A stretch of DNA of 64,000 bases. It comes from Sphaerisporangium album (lineage in GTDB: Bacteria > Actinomycetota > Actinomycetes > Streptosporangiales > Streptosporangiaceae). The notes beneath the pieces are model-generated. The model ran no database searches and was not told where the DNA came from. It saw only the letters and a program-made list of their open reading frames with translations. The translations under genes were made by a program, and so were the position numbers. How positions within the stretch are numbered: position 1 is the stretch's first letter; each line of letters begins with the position of its first letter. Positions 48,260 to 57,116 of the stretch are shown here, piece by piece. The stretch lies in the NCBI RefSeq assembly GCF_003323745.1, contig NZ_QOIL01000005.1, forward strand, positions 62,001 through 126,000, in the 5' to 3' direction.

Positions 48260-49060
48260 CTAACGGGTGACGGGCGGCAGGTCCGACAGCTCGACGCCGA
48301 AGCGGGAGCGGTAGGTCTCCCGTAGCTCGTCCTCGTCCTCGATCACCACGGTGCTCTTGCCGCCGTTCTCCCTGACGGTCAGCGTCGTCCCGCTGAGGGT
48401 GACCCGCCCGCCGTCCCGCGTCGGGATCGTGCAGTACAGGTGCCGCAGATGCGGGGAGTCGGGCGCGTGCTGGTACCACCACCACATGGCCTCGAAGTCG
48501 GCCACCAGCCGCGGCCGGTCCTCCAGCCGGTACTGCAGCCGGCCGTCACGCAGCACGTCCGTGTCGCCGTGCGGCGCGCGGGCCAGCTCGAAGGCCCCGT
48601 GCGGGTCCTGCTGCGGCAGGCCAGGCACCCAGCGCAGCGGATGGCGCGCGCCCCGGCCGAACCCGACGTCCACGAGCCACGGGTCGGGGGAGTCCGTCGT
48701 GTGCACGCGCAGCGCCATGTGGCCGATGATCGGGCCGAGCGCGCCGTCGTCGGCCACCCGGCCCGCCAGCACCTCCGCCCGGAATCCGAGCGCGCGCAGC
48801 AGCTCGAAGAACGCGCCGTTCAGCTCGTAGCAGGTGCCACCGCGCCGCCTGGCGATGATCTTGTCGAGAGCGGCCGCGCCGATGCCCATCGGCTCGCGCA
48901 GGTGGAAGTCCACGTTCTCGAACGGCACCGTCATGACGTGACGGTCGTGCAGGTCGCGCAGCGCGGCCGAGGTCGGCTCGCCGGGCCGCTCGGCGCCGAT
49001 GCGCCGCAAATAGGCGGCCACCGTCCGGTCGTCGAGTAAAGGCCCGTGGGTCAGCGTCAT
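48260..49060 (-). CDS. Arylamine N-acetyltransferase-family enzyme (possible amide synthase)
   Basis: The 266-residue protein keeps the Cys-His-Asp triad: Cys in RRGGTCYELNGAFFELLRAL, His in IIGHMALRVHT and Asp in PWLVDVGFGRGARHPLRW. It opens GPLLDDRTVAAYLRRIGAER and MTVPFENVDFHL as in NAT enzymes. In antibiotic clusters members such as RifF form amides by releasing an acyl chain onto an aryl amine; others acetylate. Here it sits convergent with the CoA ligase and divergent from the A-PCP operon, with operator 3 in the spacer, so a role in transferring an acyl or aryl group in this pathway is likely. Confidence 0.87.
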   Translation of the reverse strand: MTLTHGPLLDDRTVAAYLRRIGAERPGEPTSAALRDLHDRHVMTVPFENVDFHLREPMGIGAAALDKIIARRRGGTCYELNGAFFELLRALGFRAEVLAGRVADDGALGPIIGHMALRVHTTDSPDPWLVDVGFGRGARHPLRWVPGLPQQDPHGAFELARAPHGDTDVLRDGRLQYRLEDRPRLVADFEAMWWWYQHAPDSPHLRHLYCTIPTRDGGRVTLSGTTLTVRENGGKSTVVIEDEDELRETYRSRFGVELSDLPPVTR

Positions 49061-49125
49061 AGTGCGGCTCCGCATTCTCACAGAAATGGCGGTACCAGGA
49101 CCATGCCATTCTGGGGCCGCCCATA

Positions 49126-49166
49126 CATCTTTTCCGTTGCGCAGATCTCTGGCAATTCATGAGATG
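49126..49166. promoter_or_regulatory. Cluster operator 3 (inverted repeat)
   Basis: CATCTTTTCCGTTGC (49126-49140), 11 bases, GCAATTCATGAGATG (49152-49166). It lies between the divergent N-acetyltransferase-like gene (start 49060) and the A-PCP operon (start 49226). Confidence 0.75.
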
Positions 49167-49225
49167 TGAAAAGCGCGTGCGCCCGGACACCATGAGGAGA
49201 GTAAACGTAGCCCCGGGAGGCAGAA

Positions 49226-51025
49226 TTGACCGGCTCGAGCTCCGCGACGGCGACTCGCCCGTTCGCCGTCGTTTCCGCGGGAGTGCGTTGGTGGGCGCAG
49301 GTGCAGCCGGACCAGCACGCCGTGGTCAGCGGTGGCGAGGTGCTGACCTATTCCGATCTCTACGGACGTTCCTCCCGGCTGGCGGGTGTGCTGCGGGCGC
49401 GCGGTGTGGGCAAGGGTGACCTGGTGGTCCTGGCGCTCGAACGCTCGCCTGACCTGGTCGTGGCGGCGCTGGCCGTGCTGCTGGCGGGCGGCGCGTACGT
49501 GGGCGTGGACGTCGAGGACCCTGACGCGCGGCTGTCGGCCGTCATCGCCGACTCCGGCGCCCGCCTGGTGATCGCGCGGGAGGCCGACGCCCCGCGCTTC
49601 GCGGCCGGCGGGACGTGGGACGGCGACGCCCTGCCCGCCGAGCGGGCGTGGCGCGGCGACGTGCTGCCCATCGAGCGGGCCTGGGAGAGCGACGCGCCCG
49701 CCCTGGGCGAGGGCCCCGAGGTCACGCCGGACGACCTGTGCTACGTCCTGTACACCTCCGGCTCGACGGGCGTGCCGAAGGGCGTGCTCGTGCCGCACGG
49801 GGGCATCGCCAACCTGGCCGCCTGGCACCAGGACACCTTCGACGTGCGGCCCGGCGACCGCGTCAGCCAGATCGCCCGGCCCTCCTTCGACGCCTGGGCG
49901 CTGGAGGTCTGGCCGTGCCTGACGGCCGGCGCCACGCTGCACCTGATGGAGGGCCGGCTGCCCGGCTCGTCCGACGCGCTGGCCCGCTGGATCTCCACGC
50001 AGGGCATCACGGTCTGCTTCCTGACCACCGTGCTCGCCGTCGACCTGCTCGACGAGCCGGTGGGCGGGTCGCTGCGGGTGCTGCTGACCGGTGGGGAGAA
50101 GCTGCACAGGAGGCCGCCGTCCGGGCTGTCGTACCGGCTGTACAACCTGTACGGGCCGACCGAGACCAGCGTGGTCGCCACCTACGCCGAGGTGGGGCCC
50201 GAGGGCGGGACGCCGCCCATCGGGCACCCGCTGCCCGGCATGCGGGCGTACCTGCTGGACGAGGAGCGCCGCCCGGTGCCGCCCGGCTCCGTCGGCGAGC
50301 TGTACATCGGCGGTACCGGCGTGGCCCACGGCTACCTCAACCGGCCCGAGCTGACCGCGCAGCGGTTCATGCCCGACCTGGTCGATCTCGGCGCCCGCAT
50401 GTACGCCACCGGCGACCGGGCGCGCGAGCTGCCCGAGGGCGGGCTGGCCTTCGCCGGCCGGGTGGACGACCAGGTCAAGGTGCGCGGCTTCCGCGTCGAG
50501 CCCGGCGAGGTCGAGTCGGCGCTGCTGCGGCTCGACGGGGTGCGCGAGGCCGTGGTGGTCAAGAGCGAGCAGGCCGACCAGCTCGTCGCGGCCGTGGTGC
50601 CCGACGACCCGGCGGACCTGCCCGACCCCGTGGGCCTGCGCCGCGAGCTGGCCCGCGACCTGCCCGACTACATGGTCCCCGCCGTGGTCACGCTGCTCGA
50701 CGCGCTGCCGCTGACCTCGCACGGCAAGGTCGACAGGAAGGCCCTGGCCAAGCGCCAGGAGCCGGCCGTGCGGGAGGAGGAGAGCGGCGGCTTGCGGACC
50801 GACACCGAGCGCATGCTGGCCGAGCTGTGGTGCGAGGTGCTCCAGGTCGGCTCCGTCAGCAGGGAGGACAGCTTCTTCGAGAGCGGCGGCGACTCGCTGC
50901 TCGCCATCCGCCTGGCCTCGCGGGCCAGGCAGCGCGGGCTGCAGATGGTCGCCGACGACCTGTTCGAGTACGACGTGCTGCACGAGCTGGCGGCCTTCGT
51001 CAGCACCGCGAGCCCGGGAACGTGA
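49226..51025 (+). CDS. NRPS A-PCP didomain
   Basis: The 599-residue protein activates an amino acid and loads it on its own carrier domain. Adenylation motifs are YTSGSTGVPKGVLVPHGGIA, SFDAWALEVWPCL (A4), NLYGPTETSVVATYAE, ATGDRARELPEGGLAFAGR and HGKVDRKAL. The carrier domain is DSFFESGGDSLLAIRLASRA with Ser557. The pocket residues read roughly D-A-L-F-L-G-L-V-V, which I cannot translate to a substrate; a beta-tyrosine-type amino acid would fit the context. It starts at TTG 49226 with GGGAGG five bases upstream. A short internal duplication, LPAERAW and LPIERAW, lies near residues 135-150. It leads the operon to 56102; the next gene overlaps by four bases. Confidence 0.9.
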   Translation: MTGSSSATATRPFAVVSAGVRWWAQVQPDQHAVVSGGEVLTYSDLYGRSSRLAGVLRARGVGKGDLVVLALERSPDLVVAALAVLLAGGAYVGVDVEDPDARLSAVIADSGARLVIAREADAPRFAAGGTWDGDALPAERAWRGDVLPIERAWESDAPALGEGPEVTPDDLCYVLYTSGSTGVPKGVLVPHGGIANLAAWHQDTFDVRPGDRVSQIARPSFDAWALEVWPCLTAGATLHLMEGRLPGSSDALARWISTQGITVCFLTTVLAVDLLDEPVGGSLRVLLTGGEKLHRRPPSGLSYRLYNLYGPTETSVVATYAEVGPEGGTPPIGHPLPGMRAYLLDEERRPVPPGSVGELYIGGTGVAHGYLNRPELTAQRFMPDLVDLGARMYATGDRARELPEGGLAFAGRVDDQVKVRGFRVEPGEVESALLRLDGVREAVVVKSEQADQLVAAVVPDDPADLPDPVGLRRELARDLPDYMVPAVVTLLDALPLTSHGKVDRKALAKRQEPAVREEESGGLRTDTERMLAELWCEVLQVGSVSREDSFFESGGDSLLAIRLASRARQRGLQMVADDLFEYDVLHELAAFVSTASPGT

Positions 51026-52935
51026 GAGTGATGAAGACCTGCCTGGTCGAGCTGACGGTCTATCCCAACACACTGCCGCTGGCCTCGGGCTACCTGCAGG
51101 CCTACGCGCAGCAGGACCCCGACGTGGCCCGCGACTTCGACTTCGCCATTCACGCGGTCGAGGTGAACACGCCGCTGGAGACGCTCGTGTCCGACCTGCT
51201 CGCGCAGGAGGCCGACGTCTACGGGCTGAGCTGCTACCTGTGGAACATGCGCCGCATGAAGGAGCTGTGCGACGAGCTCGTCAGGCTGAGGCCCGACGCC
51301 TACGTCGTCCTCGGCGGGCCGCAGGTCATGCACCACGCCGCGGAGTACGTGCCGCCGTCGGCCCGCAACGTGCTGGTGTGCAACGGCGAGGGGGAGAAGC
51401 CGTTCACCGCGTTACTGCGCGAGGTGGCGGGCGAGCGCAACTTCCACGAGGTGCCGGGCGTCAGCTTCTGGGACGACGACGGCGAGCTCGTCACCACCCC
51501 GCAGCCCGACCGCATCAAGGACCTGGACGAGATCCCCTCGCCGTTCGCGGCCGGCGTCTTCGACGGGGGCGAGTACACCTTCGCCGTCGTCGAGACCAAC
51601 CGGGGCTGCCCGTACCGGTGCTCGTACTGCTACTGGGGCGCGGCCACCAACGACAAGGTGCACCGGTGGGAGCTGGACCGCGTCAAGTCCGACCTGTCGT
51701 GGATCAGCGAGCACGGCGTGGAGAGCATCTTCGTCGCCGACGCCAACTGGGGCGCGCTGCCGCGCGACGTCGAGCTGACCCGCCACCTGGTGGAGTGCAA
51801 GCAGCGCAACGGCTACCCGTCGATGGTGGCGATCCAGGCGGCCAAGAACCGTCCCGACCGCGTCACGGAGATCACCGAGATCCTGGTCGAGGGCGGCATG
51901 CTCACGAGCCAGCCCGTCTCCCTGCAGACCACCAGCCCGCAGGCGCTGGAGCTGGTGCAGCGCGCCAACATCAAGGAATCCACGTACGTCGAGCTGCAGG
52001 TCAAGCTCCGCGAGAAGAAGATCAGCTCCTATACCGAGCTGATCTGGCCGCTGCCGGGCGAGACCCTGGCCTCCTACCAGGAGGGCATCGGCAAGCTCTG
52101 TGCGTCCGGCGCCGACGCCGTCGTCTCCTATCCGCAGCTCCTGCTGCGTAACACGCCCATGTACCGGCAGCAGGAGGAGCTCGGCATCGTCACCGTGCGG
52201 GTGGACGACCCCGTCGCCGAGGCCGACGTGGTGGTCGGCACGAAGTGGGTGACCCGCGAGGACTTCCAGGAGGGCGCCTGGTTCTACTACGCGGTCATCA
52301 GCATCTACAACGCGCGGGCGGGCTTCTACGTCGCGCGCCTGCTCGACCGCCAAGGCGTGTGCTCCTACACCGACTTCCTGCGGGCGGCCGCCCACTACTT
52401 CAAGACCAGGACCGACACCGAGATCTGCCGGTTCTTCGCCGACTCCGTGGCCACGCTCGGCAACTACGACATCAACAACATCGGCAAGGTGCTGCACTAC
52501 GTCCTGCATTCCCACCGGGGCGAGATGGACGAGTTGCTGGAGGGGTTCCTGCGCGAGCGCGGCTGGCTGGACCTGCCCGGCGTGCGGGCGGCCTTCGAGC
52601 TGGACCTGCTGGCCAGGCCGTACGTCTACCGGGAGTCGGTGGTCGCGCCGAGCGTGCCGCTCACGCACATCCGGCTGGTCGAGCAGGACCGCTACACCTT
52701 CGTCGCCGAGCTGCCCCCGGAGGCCGCCGCGCTGCTGGAGCTGCCCGACCTGCCCGAGGGCGCGGACCTGGGCGTGGTGCGGCTGCGCGTCGACCACGTC
52801 GGCCGGCGCAAGATGCCCTATCCGAAGCACCGCAGCCTCGACTACAACGCGGGCTACTGCCAGGTCATGATGAACCGGATGCGGGACATCGTCCCGTCGT
52901 GGACGGTGCTGCCGGCGGTGCACCATGCGGCGTGA
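51022..52935 (+). CDS. B12-binding-domain radical SAM enzyme
   Basis: The 637-residue protein has a cobalamin-binding-like N-terminal domain (ADVYGLSCYLWNMRRMKELC; AYVVLGGPQVMHHAAEYV), without the usual DxHxxG histidine motif. The radical SAM core follows, with Cys196, Cys200 and Cys203 in NRGCPYRCSYCYWGAATNDK for the 4Fe-4S cluster. Then come IFVADANWGALPRDVELTRH and SYTELIWPLPGETLASYQEG. The C-terminal 250 residues look like a separate domain (DUF4080-like). Such enzymes methylate unactivated carbons or do other radical steps in antibiotic pathways. GTG 51022 overlaps the upstream stop (GTGA); ATG 51031 is the alternative. Confidence 0.85.
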   Translation: MRVMKTCLVELTVYPNTLPLASGYLQAYAQQDPDVARDFDFAIHAVEVNTPLETLVSDLLAQEADVYGLSCYLWNMRRMKELCDELVRLRPDAYVVLGGPQVMHHAAEYVPPSARNVLVCNGEGEKPFTALLREVAGERNFHEVPGVSFWDDDGELVTTPQPDRIKDLDEIPSPFAAGVFDGGEYTFAVVETNRGCPYRCSYCYWGAATNDKVHRWELDRVKSDLSWISEHGVESIFVADANWGALPRDVELTRHLVECKQRNGYPSMVAIQAAKNRPDRVTEITEILVEGGMLTSQPVSLQTTSPQALELVQRANIKESTYVELQVKLREKKISSYTELIWPLPGETLASYQEGIGKLCASGADAVVSYPQLLLRNTPMYRQQEELGIVTVRVDDPVAEADVVVGTKWVTREDFQEGAWFYYAVISIYNARAGFYVARLLDRQGVCSYTDFLRAAAHYFKTRTDTEICRFFADSVATLGNYDINNIGKVLHYVLHSHRGEMDELLEGFLRERGWLDLPGVRAAFELDLLARPYVYRESVVAPSVPLTHIRLVEQDRYTFVAELPPEAAALLELPDLPEGADLGVVRLRVDHVGRRKMPYPKHRSLDYNAGYCQVMMNRMRDIVPSWTVLPAVHHAA

Positions 52936-54061
52936 GCTGTTCACCGCCGACCACGACGCCTTCCGCGAGCTGGTGCGCACGTTCGTCGCCAAGGAGATCG
53001 AGCCGAACTACCGCGAGTGGGAGGAGCGGGGCACGACCGGCAGGGACGTCTGGCGCAAGGCGGGCGAGCTCGGCCTGCTCGGCATGGACGTGCCCGCCGA
53101 GTACGGCGGGGGCGGTGACCCCGACTACCTGCACCACGTGATCGTCTCCGAGGAGCTGGGCCGGGCCGGCGTGCACGCGCCCGCGCTGTCCCTGCACAAC
53201 GAGATCGCCGGGCTGTACCTGCGCACGCTCACCACGCCCGAGCAGCGCGCGCGCTGGCTGCCCGGCTTCTGCAGCGGGGAACTGGTCACCGCCGTGGCCA
53301 TCACCGAGCCCGACGCCGGCAGTGACGTGGCGCGGCTGCGGTGCCGCGCCGTCCGGCGCGGTGACGGCTACGTGATCAACGGGCAGAAGACGTTCATCAC
53401 CCACGGGGCCGTGGCCGACCTGCTGCTCGTGGCCGTCCGCACGGGTGAAGGCGCGGGCGGCGGGCTCAGCGTGATCGCCGTCGAGTCCGACCGGCCAGGG
53501 CTGTCGCGCGGGCAGTCGCTCGACAAGATCGGCATGCGCGCCATGGACACCGTCGAGCTCTTCTTCGACGACGTCGAGGTTCCCGCCGCCAACCTGCTGG
53601 GCCGCGAGGGCAAGGGCGTGGCCTACCTCATGCGCACGCTGCGCAGGGAACGCATGATGATCGCGGTCTCCGCGCTGGCCACCGCCGAACGGGTGCTGGA
53701 GTACACGATCGAGCACTGCCGCACCCGCCAGGTGTTCGGCCTGCCCGTCGGCGCGCACCAGCACAACCGCTTCGTCCTGGCCGAGCTGGCCACCGCCGTG
53801 GCCGTGGCCCGCTCCTTCACCGACCGGTGCGTGGCCGAGGAGGCGGCGGGCCGGCTGGAGGCGGAGGAGGCGGCGATGGCCAAGTGGTGGAACACCGAGC
53901 TGTGCCAGAAGGTCGTGGATCGCTGCCTGCAACTGCACGGCGGCTACGGCGTGGTGCGCGACTTCCCGGTGGCGCGGGCGTACGTGGACACGAGGGCGCA
54001 GACCATCTACGGCGGCACCACCGAGATCATGAAAGAGCTGATCGGGCACGTGCTGATATGA
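52925..54061 (+). CDS. Acyl-CoA dehydrogenase
   Basis: This 378-residue FAD enzyme oxidises an acyl thioester to the alpha,beta-unsaturated form. Family signatures are ELGLLGMDVPAEYGGGGDPD, TAVAITEPDAGSDVARLRCR, NGQKTFITHGAVADLLLVAV, LDKIGMRAMDTVELFFDDVE and CLQLHGGYGVVRDFPVARAY. At the end it reads IYGGTTEIMKELIG, so the base is not at the MCAD position; the glutamate of LRRERMMIAVSALA is the likely base, as in long-chain and isovaleryl enzymes. Its start overlaps the radical SAM stop by 11 bases. It may desaturate a carrier-bound amino acid or acyl unit. Confidence 0.88.
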   Translation: MRRELFTADHDAFRELVRTFVAKEIEPNYREWEERGTTGRDVWRKAGELGLLGMDVPAEYGGGGDPDYLHHVIVSEELGRAGVHAPALSLHNEIAGLYLRTLTTPEQRARWLPGFCSGELVTAVAITEPDAGSDVARLRCRAVRRGDGYVINGQKTFITHGAVADLLLVAVRTGEGAGGGLSVIAVESDRPGLSRGQSLDKIGMRAMDTVELFFDDVEVPAANLLGREGKGVAYLMRTLRRERMMIAVSALATAERVLEYTIEHCRTRQVFGLPVGAHQHNRFVLAELATAVAVARSFTDRCVAEEAAGRLEAEEAAMAKWWNTELCQKVVDRCLQLHGGYGVVRDFPVARAYVDTRAQTIYGGTTEIMKELIGHVLI

Positions 54062-54861
54062 GAACACCTCCGTGGTACCTGGCTTTCGAGCCGAGGCCGT
54101 CGGCCAGGCTGCACCTCTATGCCCTGCCCTGCGCGGGCGGCGGCCCCTCGGCCTTCCGCCCCTGGACGCGGCACCTGCCGTCGTGGATCGAGCTGCGCGC
54201 CGTCACCCTGCCGGGCCGCCCCGGGCGGCACCGCGAGCCCGCGCACACCGACTGCGACACCGCCGCCCGCGCCCTGGCCGCCGAGCTGGCCGCCGAGTTA
54301 GAGGGCCAGAGCGTGCCGTACGCGCTGTTCGGCCACAGCATGGGCGCCATGCTCGGCTACCGCATGGTGCGTGAGCTGCAGTCGGCCGGCGGGCGCCTGC
54401 CCGAGCTGCTGGCGGTCGCGGCCTGGCCGGTGCGCGGCGCGCTCACGCAACCCGACCCGCGCGACGGGGACGAGCGGTTCATCGCCTCGCTGCGCGCCCT
54501 CGGCGGGCTGCCCGACGAGCTGGCCGGCGACCCCGCCCTGCTGGCGCGGACGCTGCCCGTGGCCAGGGCCGACTTCACGCTGTGCGCGTCGTACGCCTAC
54601 CGGGCCGAGCCGCCGCTGCCCGTGCCCGTCGCCGCCTTCTGCGGCACCCGCGACCCGGTCGCGCCGGAGCGCGGCATGGCCGAGTGGCGCGCGCACACCA
54701 CCGATTTCCGCGGGCTGCGAGTTTTCGACGGCGACCACTTCTTCGTGCGCGACCGCGCCGCCGAGCTGGTCAGCGCGATAACAGCAATTCTGAAGATGCG
54801 CGGCCCCGCCGCGCGGCGCGAAGCTGGGAGGGCTGTTCAACTCCGAGGAGCGTCCCTATGA
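54058..54861 (+). CDS. Type II thioesterase
   Basis: The 267-residue alpha/beta hydrolase has LHLYALPCAGGGPSAFRPWT, the nucleophile in ALFGHSMGAMLGYRMVRELQ, Asp in AFCGTRDPVAPERGMAEW and His in VFDGDHFFVRDRAAELV. These are the hallmarks of stand-alone NRPS/PKS thioesterases (GrsT, TEII), which clear wrongly loaded carriers or release products. It overlaps the acyl-CoA dehydrogenase stop as ATGA, and its own stop overlaps the acyltransferase start as ATGA. Confidence 0.9.
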   Translation: MRTPPWYLAFEPRPSARLHLYALPCAGGGPSAFRPWTRHLPSWIELRAVTLPGRPGRHREPAHTDCDTAARALAAELAAELEGQSVPYALFGHSMGAMLGYRMVRELQSAGGRLPELLAVAAWPVRGALTQPDPRDGDERFIASLRALGGLPDELAGDPALLARTLPVARADFTLCASYAYRAEPPLPVPVAAFCGTRDPVAPERGMAEWRAHTTDFRGLRVFDGDHFFVRDRAAELVSAITAILKMRGPAARREAGRAVQLRGASL

Positions 54862-56102
54862 CAGCTGATATCGGCGGCGATTCCCGGCCACCACGTGAAA
54901 CCAGAGGACAGTATTTTCCTGAGCTGCAGGGAATACGCGCACTCGCGGTGCTGGCCGTCATCACCATCCACTCCGCCTTCGCCTCCGGGCAGATCGGCTA
55001 CGGCGACCAGCCCGGCAACGGCTGGCTCGCTGTCGTGATCGAGCGGTTCACCCGCGAGTCACTGCCGATCCTCTTCGCCCTGTCCGGTTTCTTGCTCTAC
55101 CTGCCCTTCGCGCGCAGGACCATCGAGGGCACTCCGCAGGAGTACAACCTGGGCTCCTACGCGTGGCGGCGCGCGCTGCGCATCTTTCCCGCGTACTGGC
55201 TGCTGGCCCTGGTGGCGCTGTTCACGCCGCTGTTCCTGATGGGCCAGGAGCAGGTCGGCCACGGCTTCTGGTACATCGTGCGGGTGCTTTCCATGCAGCA
55301 CGTCTACGAGGCCGGCGGCATCCCGGGCGGCATGGAGTCGACCTGGAGCATGGCGACGGAGATCGCGTTCTACATCCTGCTGCCCGTGTTCGCCTGGCTG
55401 TTCCACCGGCTCGCCGCCGGCGCGGCGACGCCGCAGGCCAAGGCGCGCCGCATCATGGTGCCGATCTTCGTCATCGTGCTCATCGGCTACGCCTTCAACG
55501 CCTGGAGCCACCACCCCTCGCTCGGCCCGTACCCGGTGCAGGGCAACTGGCCCATCGGCTGGTTCGGCTACCTGGCCATCGGCATGGCCCTGGCCACGCT
55601 CTCGGCCGCGGCCCAGAGCGGCGGCTGGCTGGCGCCGTACCGGCTGATCGCCCGGTACCCCGGCCGCACCTGGCTGGTCGCGCTCGGCGTCATCATCCTG
55701 TACTGCTTCTCGCCCATGGGCGACCAGGGCACCTCCAACTTCCCGCCCACCGAGATCGTGTTGTTCAACCAACCGATCGACCTGCTGATCGTGTTCCTGC
55801 TGCTGGCGCCGCTGACCGTGCCCGACCTGCGCTCGCGCTTCCTCACCGGCGTGCTGACCCTCAGACCGTTGCAGTACATCGGACGGGTGTCGTACGCGAT
55901 GTTCCTGTGGCACATCCCCTCCATCTACATCTGGAACCTGTGGGGCTCCACGAACTTCCCGCTCGCGCTCCTGCTCGTGCACGGCACCGCGTTCGTCGCG
56001 GCCGTGATCAGCTACTACGCGGTCGAGAAGCCGGCACTGCGGCTGCGCAACAAGCTCGGCAAGGGCTCCGTCAAGCCCAGCACGCCGGTGATCGTGGGCT
56101 GA
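54858..56102 (+). CDS. Membrane acyltransferase, family 3
   Basis: The 414-residue protein has about ten membrane segments. It begins with YFPELQGIRALAVLAVITIH, the family signature with its key histidine, then ILFALSGFLLYLPFARR, RALRIFPAYWLLALVALFT and SMATEIAFYILLPVFAWLF. It ends near IGRVSYAMFLWHIPSIYIW. These proteins put acyl groups on sugars or other hydroxyls of antibiotics and cell-surface glycans. GAGGAG precedes ATG 54858, which overlaps the thioesterase stop. A role in acylating the product of this cluster is likely, but the acyl donor and target are unknown. Confidence 0.87.
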   Translation: MTADIGGDSRPPRETRGQYFPELQGIRALAVLAVITIHSAFASGQIGYGDQPGNGWLAVVIERFTRESLPILFALSGFLLYLPFARRTIEGTPQEYNLGSYAWRRALRIFPAYWLLALVALFTPLFLMGQEQVGHGFWYIVRVLSMQHVYEAGGIPGGMESTWSMATEIAFYILLPVFAWLFHRLAAGAATPQAKARRIMVPIFVIVLIGYAFNAWSHHPSLGPYPVQGNWPIGWFGYLAIGMALATLSAAAQSGGWLAPYRLIARYPGRTWLVALGVIILYCFSPMGDQGTSNFPPTEIVLFNQPIDLLIVFLLLAPLTVPDLRSRFLTGVLTLRPLQYIGRVSYAMFLWHIPSIYIWNLWGSTNFPLALLLVHGTAFVAAVISYYAVEKPALRLRNKLGKGSVKPSTPVIVG

Positions 56103-56162
56103 CCCCCCGACGGACCTCCGCGAGCGCTCCGTCGAAAGTCGATCCGAAGAAAGGTGATGATC

Positions 56163-57032
56163 GTGGCGAGTCTGACTCGAGTCAGGTCCGACGCCGATCT
56201 CGACGACGTGGTCGCCGTCCTGGAGAGGGACGGGGCCGTGATCGTCGAAGACTTCCTGGACACTGAGACGCTCGCGGGGCTGTGGGCGGACCTGGAGCCG
56301 ACGCTGCAGGCCCAGTCCTACAGCGACAACTGGTACGACGGGCTGCGCACGCGGCGGGTGTCGTCGCTGTTCGCCCGCACCACGAGGCTGACCCCCGTGG
56401 TCACGCACCGCCTGTTCCTGGGCGCGGCCCGGGCCATCATGCAAAAGCCCATCCCCATGTGGATCGGCAAGTCGCGCCAGGACATGGTGCCGAGCATCCA
56501 GATCAGCGCCACCCAGCTGGTGCAGATCCACAAGGGGCAGGGCAAGCAGCCGCTGCACCGCGACGACGCCCTGCACCTGCGCCCGCACCCGGGCCCCACC
56601 AGCAGGGTCATGGTCATGCTGGCGATGAGCGAGTTCACCGCCGACAACGGCGGCACCCTGGTGATCCCCGGGAGCCACCACTGGGACGACGAGCGGGCGC
56701 CGGCCACCGAGGAGGCCATCCCCACCGAGATGCCGCCGGGCGGCGGGCTGATCTGGCTCGGCGGCGTCTACCACGGCGGCGGGCGCAACGTCACCGACTC
56801 GCCCCGCACCGGCATGACCATCGCCTACGACCTGGGCAACCTCCGCCAGGAGGAGAACCAGTACCTCGCGGTGCCGCGCGAGCGGGTGCTGGAGTACCCC
56901 GAGGAGGTGCGCAGGCTCCTCGGCTACGACCGGTGCCCGCCCGGCGTGGGCTGGCTGGAGATGAACGACCCCTACATCTGGTTGGAGTCGGAGGAGGTCA
57001 GGCACGCCGCTCTCGGTCACCTGGTTTCCTGA
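56163..57032 (+). CDS. Phytanoyl-CoA-dioxygenase-family Fe(II)/2-oxoglutarate oxygenase
   Basis: The 289-residue protein has the jelly-roll iron site: HRDD in QPLHRDDALHLRPHPG gives His and Asp, and the distal His plus the oxoglutarate Arg are in GGVYHGGGRNVTDSPRTGM. The opening LERDGAVIVEDFLDTETLAG and STEFTADNGGTLVIPGSHHW-like region (SEFTADNGGTLVIPGSHHW) are typical of PhyH. It could hydroxylate an aliphatic carbon of an intermediate. GTG 56163 is chosen because AAAGG lies eight bases upstream; ATG 56157 would be too close to it. It follows the acyltransferase after 60 bases. Confidence 0.87.
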   Translation: MASLTRVRSDADLDDVVAVLERDGAVIVEDFLDTETLAGLWADLEPTLQAQSYSDNWYDGLRTRRVSSLFARTTRLTPVVTHRLFLGAARAIMQKPIPMWIGKSRQDMVPSIQISATQLVQIHKGQGKQPLHRDDALHLRPHPGPTSRVMVMLAMSEFTADNGGTLVIPGSHHWDDERAPATEEAIPTEMPPGGGLIWLGGVYHGGGRNVTDSPRTGMTIAYDLGNLRQEENQYLAVPRERVLEYPEEVRRLLGYDRCPPGVGWLEMNDPYIWLESEEVRHAALGHLVS

Positions 57033-57116
57033 CTCCCCAAGTGAGCATTCCTGAATAAGATCGGGACAGCCCGGTCGGACACAATGACGATCCGGCTCAC
57101 ACGAAAGGATGACGCG

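Noticed and set aside
49615-51021. In-frame upstream extension of the radical SAM gene
   Set aside because: The extension is an alternative frame of the A-PCP gene with arginine/alanine-rich nonsense; similarity begins at 51022-51031.
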